Origin: CAYTES01 sp964436935
Lineage (GTDB): Bacteria > Patescibacteriota > Gracilibacteria > UBA1369 > UBA12473
Length of the DNA stretch: 25,002 bases
Assembly (NCBI GenBank): GCA_964436935.1
Contig: CAYTES010000018.1
Span: forward strand, 1 to 25,002
Direction: 5' to 3'
The notes beneath the pieces were generated by a model. The model saw only the letters and a list, made by a program, of their open reading frames with translations, searched no databases and was not told the origin of the DNA. Of this stretch, positions 14,626 to 22,046 are shown one piece after another (the first letter of the stretch is position 1; every line of letters starts with the position of its first letter). Made by a program: the position numbers and the translations under genes.

Positions 14626-15621
14626 CTAAAACACCTTTTCCACTCCCTGTGCTTCAATCACCGTGAAGGCGCACAGATCGACAATGTCTTGGACCAAGCA
14701 TCCCCGTGACAGGTCATTGATGGGCTTTTTGAGTCCCTGAAAGATTGGCCCGATGGCTTTGGCTCCGGCTAACCGTTGTACTAATTTATAGGAAATATTT
14801 CCGGATTGGAGATCGGGAAATATCAAAACATTGAAGTCTCCGTAACTTTTGGCATGGGGAAATTTTCGTCGGCATACCTCCGGCACCAGTGCCGCATCCA
14901 CCTGCATTTCTCCTTCAATAATCAGATCGGGGCGTTGATATTGTGCCATTTTTGTCGCTTCTTTCACTTTATCCACCAGGGGATGATGAGCTGAGCCTGC
15001 CGTTGAAAAGGAGAGCATGGCGATTTTTGGTTCAAGCCCGAAACGTAGGGCGGTTTCTGCCGTATCAATGGCAATATCCGCCAATTCATGGGAATTGGGT
15101 TCAATGATCACGGCACAATCGGCAAACAGCAGGATCCTTTCTTCCAGGATCATGAAAAAGAATCCTGAAACTTTATGGAATTTTTCTTTGGTCCCGATGA
15201 TTTGAATCGCCGGACGAATGGTTTCCGCTGTGGTGAAGGTTGCTCCGGAGATCATCCCGTCCGCCTTTTCTTCCTCCACCAGCAAGGTACCTATGATGTT
15301 GATGGGATTGGCTGCCATTTCTTCTTTGGCTTGCGCTAAAGATATTTTACGAATTTCTTGATACCGTTTTTCCCAGTGTGGTTGTCGCGAATCGTTTTGC
15401 GTATCGATTATTTCGATCTGTTCCCATGGCAAATCAATGCCCAATTCTTTTGCCGTTTTGTGGATCATTTGAGGATTCCCCAGCAAAATGGGATGCGCCA
15501 GGCGTTCTTCCAGGATTTTTTTGAGTGCGGCTAAAATGCGCGGTTCAGTTCCTTCCGGAAAGACGATTTTTTTTGGTGCCGCGGCGGCTTTTTCCTTGAT
15601 GCGTTGCAGGAAGGTTTTCAT
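14626..15621 (-). CDS. pta: Phosphate acetyltransferase
   Basis: This enzyme makes acetyl phosphate from acetyl-CoA and phosphate, the step before AckA. The 331-residue short-form Pta starts at the ATG at 15621 (MKTFLQRIKEKAAAAPKKIVF), because this aligns with the usual family N-terminus; an upstream in-frame extension to 15729 would add 36 residues that do not look like Pta. Segments seen are PEGTEPRILAALKK, EEEKADGMISGATFTTAETIRPAIQII, GLEPKIAMLSFSTAGSAHHPLVDKV, EGEMQVDAALVPEV and FNVLIFPDLQSGNISYKLVQRLAGA. The start lies 77 nt inside the 3' end of the upstream PHP gene, in another frame. No Shine-Dalgarno is seen, so initiation may depend on coupling. Confidence 0.95.
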   Translation of the reverse strand: MKTFLQRIKEKAAAAPKKIVFPEGTEPRILAALKKILEERLAHPILLGNPQMIHKTAKELGIDLPWEQIEIIDTQNDSRQPHWEKRYQEIRKISLAQAKEEMAANPINIIGTLLVEEEKADGMISGATFTTAETIRPAIQIIGTKEKFHKVSGFFFMILEERILLFADCAVIIEPNSHELADIAIDTAETALRFGLEPKIAMLSFSTAGSAHHPLVDKVKEATKMAQYQRPDLIIEGEMQVDAALVPEVCRRKFPHAKSYGDFNVLIFPDLQSGNISYKLVQRLAGAKAIGPIFQGLKKPINDLSRGCLVQDIVDLCAFTVIEAQGVEKVF

Positions 15622-16324
15622 GTTCAAAGATGAGGTGAGGAGGTGTCCAGGGAAAGTATCGTTCAAAGAGCGACCATTGCATTTTAGCAAATCTCCACCA
15701 CATCTCAATGACTCCTTGGGGTTTTGCAATGGATTTGAATTTATTTTCTTTCAACGCTTGGAAAATGGATTCTACATTTTTGTTCGCGTCGATCAGCACA
15801 TGGCCATTGTCCAGCATATCCAGGCGGTGTACATCGCTGGTGGCAATATAGGGGAGCATTTCTTTTTCCGACAACTGTTTGGCTTTTTTATTCCAATCGA
15901 TCCATTGTGAATAAAACCAAGACAGCTCAATTCCATCGAACAGATCCAAGTGGTTGTAAATTCTTTCCTGAAAGCAGTACTTACGTTCCGGGAAAAAGGG
16001 ATGGGCGGCAATGGTAAAAATTTCGGGATGAGTGGCTCGGTATTTTTTTAAATCCTCCGTCGTTTTGAGGTTTTGCGCATCCGGGCTTGCATTCAGGACA
16101 AGCACATGCCCTCCCAAATTCAACTCGATGCCCGGGATCAAGAGGATATCCAGTTTTTTGGCATGGGCTTTTAGTGCTTCGGTGATGACCACCCGTTCAT
16201 GGCAGGTGAAGGCGATCACGTCAAATCCAAGGGCCTTTGCATGATCCAACAGTTCAAATCCGGTATAGCGAATGTAATCGTCCTTATCTCCTCGGACATG
16301 AATGTGAAATGACGCTTTGAGCAT
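15545..16324 (-). CDS. PHP-domain metal-dependent phosphoesterase
   Basis: This is a 259-residue PHP-family hydrolase. The metal-ligand set is largely complete: H7 and H9 (SFHIHV), D-rich loop at 13-16, H42 (TCHERV), E67 (IPGIEL), H108 (AAHPFF), D164 and H166 (TSDVHRLD). PHP enzymes hydrolyse phosphoesters such as 3',5'-bisnucleotides, nucleotides or histidinol phosphate; the substrate cannot be assigned here. It is much smaller than DNA polymerase PHP modules, so it is a free-standing enzyme. The last 25 residues overlap the pta start in another frame. The tail from about 235 is basic, which is unusual and could reflect a stop codon lost in the ancestor. It is probably co-transcribed with pta and ackA. 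Confidence 0.88.
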   Translation of the reverse strand: MLKASFHIHVRGDKDDYIRYTGFELLDHAKALGFDVIAFTCHERVVITEALKAHAKKLDILLIPGIELNLGGHVLVLNASPDAQNLKTTEDLKKYRATHPEIFTIAAHPFFPERKYCFQERIYNHLDLFDGIELSWFYSQWIDWNKKAKQLSEKEMLPYIATSDVHRLDMLDNGHVLIDANKNVESIFQALKENKFKSIAKPQGVIEMWWRFAKMQWSLFERYFPWTPPHLIFEHENLPATHQGKSRRGTKKNRLSGRN

Positions 16325-16350
16325 GATAAAATGGTTTACTGAAAATTAAC

Positions 16351-16369
16351 GTATTGTTTCGATCAATAC
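16351..16369. repeat. GTATTG-N7-CAATAC inverted repeat upstream of the PHP gene
   Basis: GTATTG (16351-16356) and CAATAC (16364-16369) pair over a 7-nt centre, 27 nt upstream of the PHP start codon and downstream of the lipoprotein stop. There is no U-tract, so an operator is as likely as a terminator. The short arms make chance possible. Confidence 0.3.
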
Positions 16370-16392
16370 AGCTTGTAATTGAGAATTAATAG

Positions 16393-16677
16393 TTATTGAT
16401 TTTCAGAAGATGAGGTGGTTCCGGTCACGGTTTTAACGCTATTCAGCGCTTGATCGACACTTTCGGCCGCTTCTTGCACTTCGGCGGTTGCTTTTTGGAC
16501 ATCGTCAATGGCTTGCTCAGTTTGTTCGGTTTTTTCGCCCACCCATTCCTGCGTATTGTCGTACGCCTCTTGGACATCGGCGGCTGCATTTTTCCCTTTT
16601 TCAAGCCAAGTACATCCGCTGAGGAGCAGCAGAGCACACAGAACTACAGCGATGGAGGGGAGGAGGAAGGGTTTCAT
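16393..16677 (-). CDS. Small helical lipoprotein (94 aa)
   Basis: This is a lipoprotein precursor. It has a basic start, a hydrophobic stretch (IAVVLCALLLL) and a lipobox LLSGC with C22 as the lipidated residue. The mature 70 residues are almost all Ala, Glu, Gln, Asp, Lys and Val in helical heptad-like order (EQAIDDVQKATAEVQEAAES), ending in a Ser/Thr-rich tail. This resembles small coiled lipoproteins of the cell envelope, but no specific family can be named. The start codon shares one base with the stop of the upstream zinc-ribbon gene (TAATG), so the two are translationally coupled. Confidence 0.75.
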   Translation of the reverse strand: MKPFLLPSIAVVLCALLLLSGCTWLEKGKNAAADVQEAYDNTQEWVGEKTEQTEQAIDDVQKATAEVQEAAESVDQALNSVKTVTGTTSSSENQ

Positions 16678-16994
16678 TATTTTAGATTGAATAAATTAGC
16701 AAAATCTCCGTCAAAATTTTTGAGAAAATTGCGTATATCCAGAATATCGTCCGGTGTGATGGGTTGGAATGTTTTCGATTTCCCAATTCTTCGATGAATC
16801 ATTCGTTTTTCTTTGAAGACCACATTCACGATCACTTCGTTTTTGCATTCCCGGCAGGCCGCCATAAAGAATCCTTCACTAAACACGGTGCCAATGATCC
16901 GAATATCCGAATCTTTATAGTTATAGCCGCATTGTTTGCATGGCAATGTCTCCCTGATTTCTTTTATGAGTTGTTTTAATTCTCCAAAATTCAT
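16677..16994 (-). CDS. Small zinc-ribbon protein (105 aa)
   Basis: This 105-residue protein has two CxxC pairs: C19-x2-C22 (LPCKQCGYNY) and C47-x2-C50 (AACRECKNEV), about 25 residues apart, which is the four-cysteine set of a zinc ribbon. The N-terminal helix (GELKQLIKEIRE) and a C-terminal helix (PDDILDIRNFLKNFDG) flank it. It has no catalytic motif, so nucleic-acid or protein binding is the likely role. It overlaps the lipoprotein gene by one base. A tiny reading frame with the window's best Shine-Dalgarno lies just upstream (17004-17032). Confidence 0.72.
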   Translation of the reverse strand: MNFGELKQLIKEIRETLPCKQCGYNYKDSDIRIIGTVFSEGFFMAACRECKNEVIVNVVFKEKRMIHRRIGKSKTFQPITPDDILDIRNFLKNFDGDFANLFNLK

Positions 16995-17003
16995 GTTGAA
17001 GCA

Positions 17004-17032
17004 TTAAAGGATGGATTTCATGCTACTCCTTT
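17004..17032 (-). other. Five-codon mini-ORF with Shine-Dalgarno upstream of the zinc-ribbon gene
   Basis: On the minus strand AAAGGAG (17032-17026) is followed 4 nt later by ATG (17021-17019) and a five-residue frame, MKSIL, ending in TAA at 17006-17004. This stop is 9 nt before the zinc-ribbon ATG at 16994. Such a leader could support reinitiation or regulation. It may also be accidental, and the Shine-Dalgarno may be too close to the start to be efficient. Confidence 0.25.
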
Positions 17033-17098
17033 CGCGGATAAAAATCAATCCGTTTTGAGGTTGTAATTGTCAATGCATCCGTGAATGGCTTTCTCCCT

Positions 17099-18583
17099 TT
17101 AGCGAAGTTGTTCCAACGTAGCGCCGATTCGTTTTAGGGATTCTTCTTTTCCTAAAATTAAAATCATTTCAAACGCTCCCGGTGAGAACGCCTCTCCGGT
17201 GAGGGCCACTCTTAAAGGCCATAGCACCTGACCGTTTTTCATTTCAAGTTTTGAGATGGTTGTCATTAAGGTCGTTTTAATGCTTTCTTCGGAAGAAAAA
17301 TCGGTGGCTTGGGTTAAATCTTCCCGTGTGGCTTGTAAGGCTTTCTTGGCTAAAGTTTTATCAATTTGCATTTTTTCATTTTCCATCAGCGGTAACAGTG
17401 TGGTCCAATTGGGATTGAAATTCACCAGATAATCGAGCATGGGGCCGGCTTCTTCCCATGTTTTGATTCGGGCTTGTAGTGCCTGAATAACATGAATGTT
17501 TATGTCTTTGAGTTGATTTTTTCTATCCTTTTTTTCTTCGCCCGTCGCATAGTCTTCCAGGTAGGTGGTGTATTTCTCAATAAACGCTTCAGGAGAAAGT
17601 TTTCGAAGATACTCCCCATTGATCCATTTGAGTCGATTCAAATCAAAGACCGCTCCTGATTTATGAACTTTTTCGAGATCGAACTGTGCAATCAATTCTT
17701 CCATTGAAAATATTTCATTCGTTTCTCCTCCGCCCGGATTCCATCCCAGCAGCACGATGAAATTGATCATGGCTTCCGGCAGATATCCTTTCGCACGGTA
17801 ATCTTCGACCGCCACGTCCCCTTGTCTTTTGCTCAATTTGCTTTTGTCGGGGTTTAAAATAAGTGGAATATGCGCGAATTCCGGCATTTTCCATTCAAAC
17901 GCTTTGTACAAATAAATGTGCTTTGGGGTTGAAGGGAGCCATTCTTCCGCACGGATCACATGGGTGATGCCCATATCATGATCGTCCACGACATTGGCCA
18001 GATGATAGGTGGGAAACCCATCGGATTTCATTAACACCTGGTCATCGATCGTGTTGGAGGCAAATTCGAGATCTCCTCGTACCACATCTCTAAATCGCAA
18101 TATTTCATTTTCCGGAATGGCCATTCGTATCACATGGGGACTATTTTGTTCCAGGAGTTGGTGGATTTCTTCGTGACTTCGTTTACGGCATTTTTTGTCG
18201 TACATCGGTGCTTGTTTTCTCTCTTGTTGCTCTTTTCTCATTTCATCCAATCGTTCCATGCTGCAAAAACAGCGGTAGGCTTGTCCTTTATCCAATAAAA
18301 CTTGGACTTCTTTTTTGTAGAGTTCCAGTCGTTCCGATTGAATGTAAGGGCTATTGGAGCCACCGACTTCCGGGCCTTCATCGTAAGTGATGCCCGCCCA
18401 TTGTAGGGTGCGTATGAGGCTTTCCACTGCGCCTTCGACAAAGCGATTCTGATCCGTGTCTTCAATGCGCAAAATGAGTTTTCCCTTTTTTTGTCGTGCA
18501 AAAAGATAAGCATAGAGGGCCGTACGCAAACTGCCGATATGGAGATACCCTGTTGGTGAGGGAGCAAAACGTGTTTTAATCAT
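17099..18583 (-). CDS. gltX: Glutamyl-tRNA synthetase
   Basis: This class I aminoacyl-tRNA synthetase charges tRNA-Glu. The start at 18583 gives 494 residues beginning MIKTRFAPSPTGYLHIGSLR, which includes the HIGH-type signature HIGS at 15-18. Other signatures are LRIEDTD, the catalytic-domain segments HLANVVDDHDMGITHVIRAEEW and the KMSKS-type loop KLSKRQG. C105 and C107 with Y128 and C132 resemble the zinc site of E. coli GluRS. An upstream in-frame start at 18628 is rejected because it would lie upstream of the promoter. It diverges from ftsK across 102 nt. Whether it also charges tRNA-Gln (with GatCAB) cannot be judged from this window. Confidence 0.96.
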   Translation of the reverse strand: MIKTRFAPSPTGYLHIGSLRTALYAYLFARQKKGKLILRIEDTDQNRFVEGAVESLIRTLQWAGITYDEGPEVGGSNSPYIQSERLELYKKEVQVLLDKGQAYRCFCSMERLDEMRKEQQERKQAPMYDKKCRKRSHEEIHQLLEQNSPHVIRMAIPENEILRFRDVVRGDLEFASNTIDDQVLMKSDGFPTYHLANVVDDHDMGITHVIRAEEWLPSTPKHIYLYKAFEWKMPEFAHIPLILNPDKSKLSKRQGDVAVEDYRAKGYLPEAMINFIVLLGWNPGGGETNEIFSMEELIAQFDLEKVHKSGAVFDLNRLKWINGEYLRKLSPEAFIEKYTTYLEDYATGEEKKDRKNQLKDINIHVIQALQARIKTWEEAGPMLDYLVNFNPNWTTLLPLMENEKMQIDKTLAKKALQATREDLTQATDFSSEESIKTTLMTTISKLEMKNGQVLWPLRVALTGEAFSPGAFEMILILGKEESLKRIGATLEQLR

Positions 18584-18590
18584 TATTCTA

Positions 18591-18619
18591 ATTATAGCAG
18601 ATTTGCACAGAGAGGCAAA
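18591..18619 (-). promoter_or_regulatory. Extended -10 promoter of gltX, leaderless geometry
   Basis: On the minus strand TGCTATAAT (18599-18591) is a perfect extended -10. A weak TTTGCC (18619-18614) is at the -35 position with a 17-nt spacer. The -10 ends 7 nt before the ATG at 18583, so transcription should start at or next to the start codon. Confidence 0.65.
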
Positions 18620-18650
18620 AAGGGCCAATGAAGCAGCGTGGCGTATCTGG

Positions 18651-18679
18651 TTGCTCTACTCCCTTCTTTTTTGTATAAA
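18651..18679 (+). promoter_or_regulatory. Promoter of ftsK, leaderless geometry
   Basis: TTGCTC (18651-18656) and TATAAA (18674-18679) are separated by 17 nt. The -10 ends 6 nt before the ftsK ATG at 18686, so the mRNA is predicted to have no, or almost no, 5' leader. Confidence 0.55.
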
Positions 18680-18685
18680 TAAGCT

Positions 18686-21001
18686 ATGGCTAAACGTCGT
18701 TCTCGTCTCAAATCGCGTTCCGGATCCCGTCGTAAGGGGATTCAAATTCGGGTGGCCAGTCATGTGATGCGTGAAATTTGGGCCGTGGTCTATATGGCTT
18801 TTTGCGTGCTCACGCTTTTGAGTATCAATGAGAAGCTCGGGGTGGTCGGGTCTTTGTGGAATGACTTTTTGACTCCCATCTTCGGATGGGGCATTTATAT
18901 GGTTCCTCTTTTATTGGGAGGCGTTTCATTGGCGCTCTTTTTTGCCCGTCGGATTTCTTTTGATGCCGGTCGTATTTTGGGGCTGGTGCTTTTGGTTATT
19001 TCCTCCCTGGGAACCTTGCATCTTTCCGTAGCGGATGATCAGATTTATGCCGTGGCGCAAGACGGAGAATACGGAGGCTACATTGGATTTGTTTCGAGTT
19101 TTATCGGGCGTCAGATTTTGGGAATTACCGGATCTTATGTTGTTTTCTTTGCTTTATTTGTGATTTCTATTCTTTTGACCTTTTCCATTTCGCTCCGCGA
19201 AATTTTTTCTTTGTTTGAATGGAAATGGGAGGTGAAGGACCGATCTGCCGCGCGGAGCCGAATGGATGCTCCTTCTTCTTATCCTTCCAATGCTGATGAG
19301 GCCATTGAATTGGAAGATGAAGACATGGTTATTCATCTATTGAACGGGAAAAAGGATTCTGGTGCGATGGAGGACGAGGATGCTTTATTGGTTCGTGAGG
19401 TGGAAGATGACGAGGGATTGGAAGGTCGTGTTAAAGGCTGGCAAGATTTTTCGGATGATGGAGAGGAAGAGGATTTGGAAGAAAGTTTGGGAGAACCTGT
19501 TGCTGTGGAAAGGATTGGTAAGGACGATTCTTTTTCCTCGGAGGCTTCCACTAACCTGGTTTCTATCCCCTGGGAATTTCCTCCTTTGGATTTATTGAAC
19601 GACGAATCCATCAGCATTCAGATGAATCAGGAACTGCTGCGCGAAAAAGCTGATGCGATACGCGATAAATTGGCGCAATTTGGGATTCAGGTCAAAATGC
19701 ATGATGTTCATGTGGGACCAACGGTCATTCAATACACCTTAAAGCCGAGTGAGGGGGTGAAGTTGTCTCGCATCACCTCGCTTAAAAATGATTTGGCATT
19801 GGCAATGGCCGCTTCGGCCATTCGTATCGAAGCCCCCATTGCCGGTAAATCGTTTGTGGGGATTGAAATTCCCAATGAAACCCGTTCCATTGTGCATCTT
19901 AGGGAGCTTTTGCAATGCGAAGATTATTTGAATTTTCAAAAAAAAACCAAGTCCAAGTTGTTGATTCCGCTTGGTCGAGATGTTACGGGGAAGGCGATTG
20001 TCACCGATCTTGCGCTCATGCCCCATATGTTGGTGGCCGGTGCCACGGGTTCCGGTAAATCGGTGGCCACCAATGCCATTTTGCTTTCTTTTCTCTATCA
20101 AAATTCCCCCAAAGATTTAAAGTTGATTTTGATTGATCCTAAACAGGTTGAACTGTCTTCGTATAACGGGATTCCTCATTTGTTGACGCCGGTCATTACT
20201 CAGCCTGACAAGGCGGCGATTGCCTTGCGCTGGGTCGTGGCGGAAATGACCCGTCGCTACACCGTCTGTGCCGAGTCCGGGCATCGTAATATCGACGATT
20301 ACAATGATGATCCCCAGTCGCCCCAACCCATGCCGAAGATCGTGGTGGTGATTGATGAGTTGGCCGACTTGATGATGGTGGCCGGAAAGGAAGTGGAGGC
20401 ATCGATTTGTCGTATCGCCCAGATGGCCCGAGCGGTGGGTATTCATTTGATTGTGGCCACTCAAAGGCCTTCGGTGGATGTCATTACCGGTTTGATCAAG
20501 GCAAATATTCCGTGTCGCGTGGCGTTTACGGTTTCCTCTTCGATTGATTCGCGGACTATTTTGGATGGTATGGGGGCGGAAGATCTCCTTGGTCGAGGAG
20601 ACATGTTGTATTTATCCGGAACCATGAGTAAGCCGCTCCGCATTCAGGGAGTGTATGTGTCCACTCAGGAGATTCAAAAAGTCACTAATCGGGTGAAGTT
20701 GACGCTTGAAGGCTATGAAACCACCTACAATGATGACATCACCTCTCGTAAAACCGCAGGCATTAAGCTTTCCGGAGTTCCGGATGCCTCGGTCGGTGCC
20801 GGCATGGATGACGATGAATTGTATGAACAGGCGGTGGAAGTGGTGACTCGAACTCAAAAGGCGTCCGCCACGCTGTTGCAGCGTCATTTGAAGGTTGGTT
20901 ATTCCAGGGCGGCTCGGTTGATTGATATGCTGGAAGAAAATGGGGTGATCGGACCCGGAGATGGGGCTAAGGCGCGTGAGGTGTTTGTGGGGAGGGAGTA
21001 G
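18686..21001 (+). CDS. ftsK: DNA translocase FtsK/SpoIIIE
   Basis: This is a 771-residue septal DNA pump that moves chromosome ends during division. The N-terminus is very basic (MAKRRSRLKSRSGSRRKG) and is followed by about four membrane helices (about 30-180). A long acidic linker (about 205-275, many Asp/Glu) replaces the Pro/Gln linker of E. coli. The beta/alpha motor contains an AIRIEAPIAGKSFVGIEIPN segment, Walker A GATGSGKSV at about 452-460, Walker B KIVVVIDELADLM at about 551-563 and HLIVATQRPSVDVITGLIKANIP. The C-terminal gamma winged helix (EQAVEVVTRTQKASATLLQRHLKVGYSRAARLID as separate helices) reads KOPS polarity signals in known FtsK. It converges with the next gene, with only 5 nt between stops. 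Confidence 0.96.
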   Translation: MAKRRSRLKSRSGSRRKGIQIRVASHVMREIWAVVYMAFCVLTLLSINEKLGVVGSLWNDFLTPIFGWGIYMVPLLLGGVSLALFFARRISFDAGRILGLVLLVISSLGTLHLSVADDQIYAVAQDGEYGGYIGFVSSFIGRQILGITGSYVVFFALFVISILLTFSISLREIFSLFEWKWEVKDRSAARSRMDAPSSYPSNADEAIELEDEDMVIHLLNGKKDSGAMEDEDALLVREVEDDEGLEGRVKGWQDFSDDGEEEDLEESLGEPVAVERIGKDDSFSSEASTNLVSIPWEFPPLDLLNDESISIQMNQELLREKADAIRDKLAQFGIQVKMHDVHVGPTVIQYTLKPSEGVKLSRITSLKNDLALAMAASAIRIEAPIAGKSFVGIEIPNETRSIVHLRELLQCEDYLNFQKKTKSKLLIPLGRDVTGKAIVTDLALMPHMLVAGATGSGKSVATNAILLSFLYQNSPKDLKLILIDPKQVELSSYNGIPHLLTPVITQPDKAAIALRWVVAEMTRRYTVCAESGHRNIDDYNDDPQSPQPMPKIVVVIDELADLMMVAGKEVEASICRIAQMARAVGIHLIVATQRPSVDVITGLIKANIPCRVAFTVSSSIDSRTILDGMGAEDLLGRGDMLYLSGTMSKPLRIQGVYVSTQEIQKVTNRVKLTLEGYETTYNDDITSRKTAGIKLSGVPDASVGAGMDDDELYEQAVEVVTRTQKASATLLQRHLKVGYSRAARLIDMLEENGVIGPGDGAKAREVFVGRE

Positions 21002-21006
21002 GAGAT

Positions 21007-21912
21007 TTATTTTTCTGTGGCGTTCAGCGCGTCTCGTGCTTCACAGAAAGCGGTTAATAAACCCGTCAAATTGGCACTGCCTGGTCTTTGGCTGTAACTT
21101 AGGAGGTTTTGTTTTATTGTATATGCTAATTTTATGTAGTTGATGCCAGATTCCATAGTCATTATAAAGAGTAATTGATTTTTGTTTTCTATTGTTTTTA
21201 GGAATGCGGTTAACGTTTCGATTCGTTCTTGAGGATCGGTTATGCCAATTTCTTCTCCATGCATTCCGCTTAATACAAAGGCATATTCATCAGGGTATCG
21301 TTCAATTTCTCGATGGGCTTCTTCTAAGGATTCCACGACAATGACGGATTGTTCAATTTTTAGGTATTCACTGTCTTCTTCTGATAAGGTGACATCGATC
21401 ATCCATTGCCCCACGGAAAGAATGGGTCTGTCGCATCGACTTAATACTTTAGCGAGAAGTATTGGATCAATATCTCCTTCCTCCAATTTCAACAACTCGA
21501 GCATTCCCGGTTTTTGTATTTTTTTTGCTGGATTAGTTGGCGTAATGGCTATTTCTTCACGAGCTTGTTGTTTCGTTGCATTGATCATGCTGGCCTGCAT
21601 GGATAAGAAATGCGTTTTTAATCTCAGTAGAGTTGCTTTTGAATGGGTTCCTCGTGAATTAAGGTTTTTCAACCATTTATCGAACAGGGATCGAATTTTT
21701 TCTTCATCGTAGCCCGCGATCAATCGTGGATTTCCCTTGAAAATTACATCACATAAAGCGTTTACTGTTTCGAAAGATAATCCATTATCGGATGTTTTTA
21801 TAAATTTTTTTAAATCATCTTCCGGATTAAAATCAGTAGGTTTTTCTTGGCCATTTTCTTCTGGCAGTTCTGCGGCTATTTCTTTAATAAGATCGTCTAA
21901 TGAGGATGGCAT
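21007..21912 (-). CDS. Uncharacterised protein, left paralog of the vWA/J-protein cluster (301 aa)
   Basis: I do not recognise a known family. The N-terminal 100 residues match the start of the gene at 24159: LDDLIKEIAAEL against LEDLFAEIKQDL, VNALCDVIFKGNPRLIAGY against VEALSDIVFRGAPRFVRGY, and FDKWLKNL against VEAWLEQL. The middle is helical with a Gln/Ala stretch (INATKQQAREE). The C-terminal 150 residues alternate strands and helices (SVIVVESLEEAHREIERYP, YAFVLSGMHGEEIG, QLLFIMTMESGINYIKLAY), suggesting a Rossmann-like or receiver-like alpha/beta domain; catalytic residues cannot be named. There is no signal peptide or membrane helix. It is divergent from the vWA gene, with a 134-nt AT-rich gap. 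Confidence 0.8.
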   Translation of the reverse strand: MPSSLDDLIKEIAAELPEENGQEKPTDFNPEDDLKKFIKTSDNGLSFETVNALCDVIFKGNPRLIAGYDEEKIRSLFDKWLKNLNSRGTHSKATLLRLKTHFLSMQASMINATKQQAREEIAITPTNPAKKIQKPGMLELLKLEEGDIDPILLAKVLSRCDRPILSVGQWMIDVTLSEEDSEYLKIEQSVIVVESLEEAHREIERYPDEYAFVLSGMHGEEIGITDPQERIETLTAFLKTIENKNQLLFIMTMESGINYIKLAYTIKQNLLSYSQRPGSANLTGLLTAFCEARDALNATEK

Positions 21913-21989
21913 ATGAATTCAATGAATGATTAGTGTGCTCGCAAATTAAGTTTTAAATTTAAATTAATAATTATTATCTGTCAATTCTA

Positions 21990-22018
21990 TTGACTAAAAA
22001 AAGATATTATTATATAAA
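21990..22018 (+). promoter_or_regulatory. Strong promoter of the vWA/J-protein operon
   Basis: TTGACT (21990-21995) and TATAAA (22013-22018) have a 17-nt spacer. Transcription should begin near 22025, leaving a leader of about 22 nt before the ATG at 22047. This rules out the in-frame TTG at 21990 as a start codon, because it is the -35 hexamer itself. No Shine-Dalgarno is seen; the leader ends in TTTT just before ATG. Confidence 0.75.
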
Positions 22019-22046
22019 AATCTACTTATTTTCAAATTTTCATTTT

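Noticed and set aside
15622..15729. Upstream start for pta giving 36 extra residues
   Set aside because: These residues do not resemble Pta, whose family N-terminus begins at the ATG at 15621.
18584..18628. Upstream start for gltX giving 15 extra residues
   Set aside because: The extension would cross an extended -10 promoter and precede the conserved MIKTRFAPSPTG start.
21990..22046. In-frame TTG at 21990 extending the vWA-like protein by 19 residues
   Set aside because: The TTG is part of a TTGACT -35 hexamer with a matching TATAAA 17 nt later; the ATG at 22047 fits the promoter and leader.
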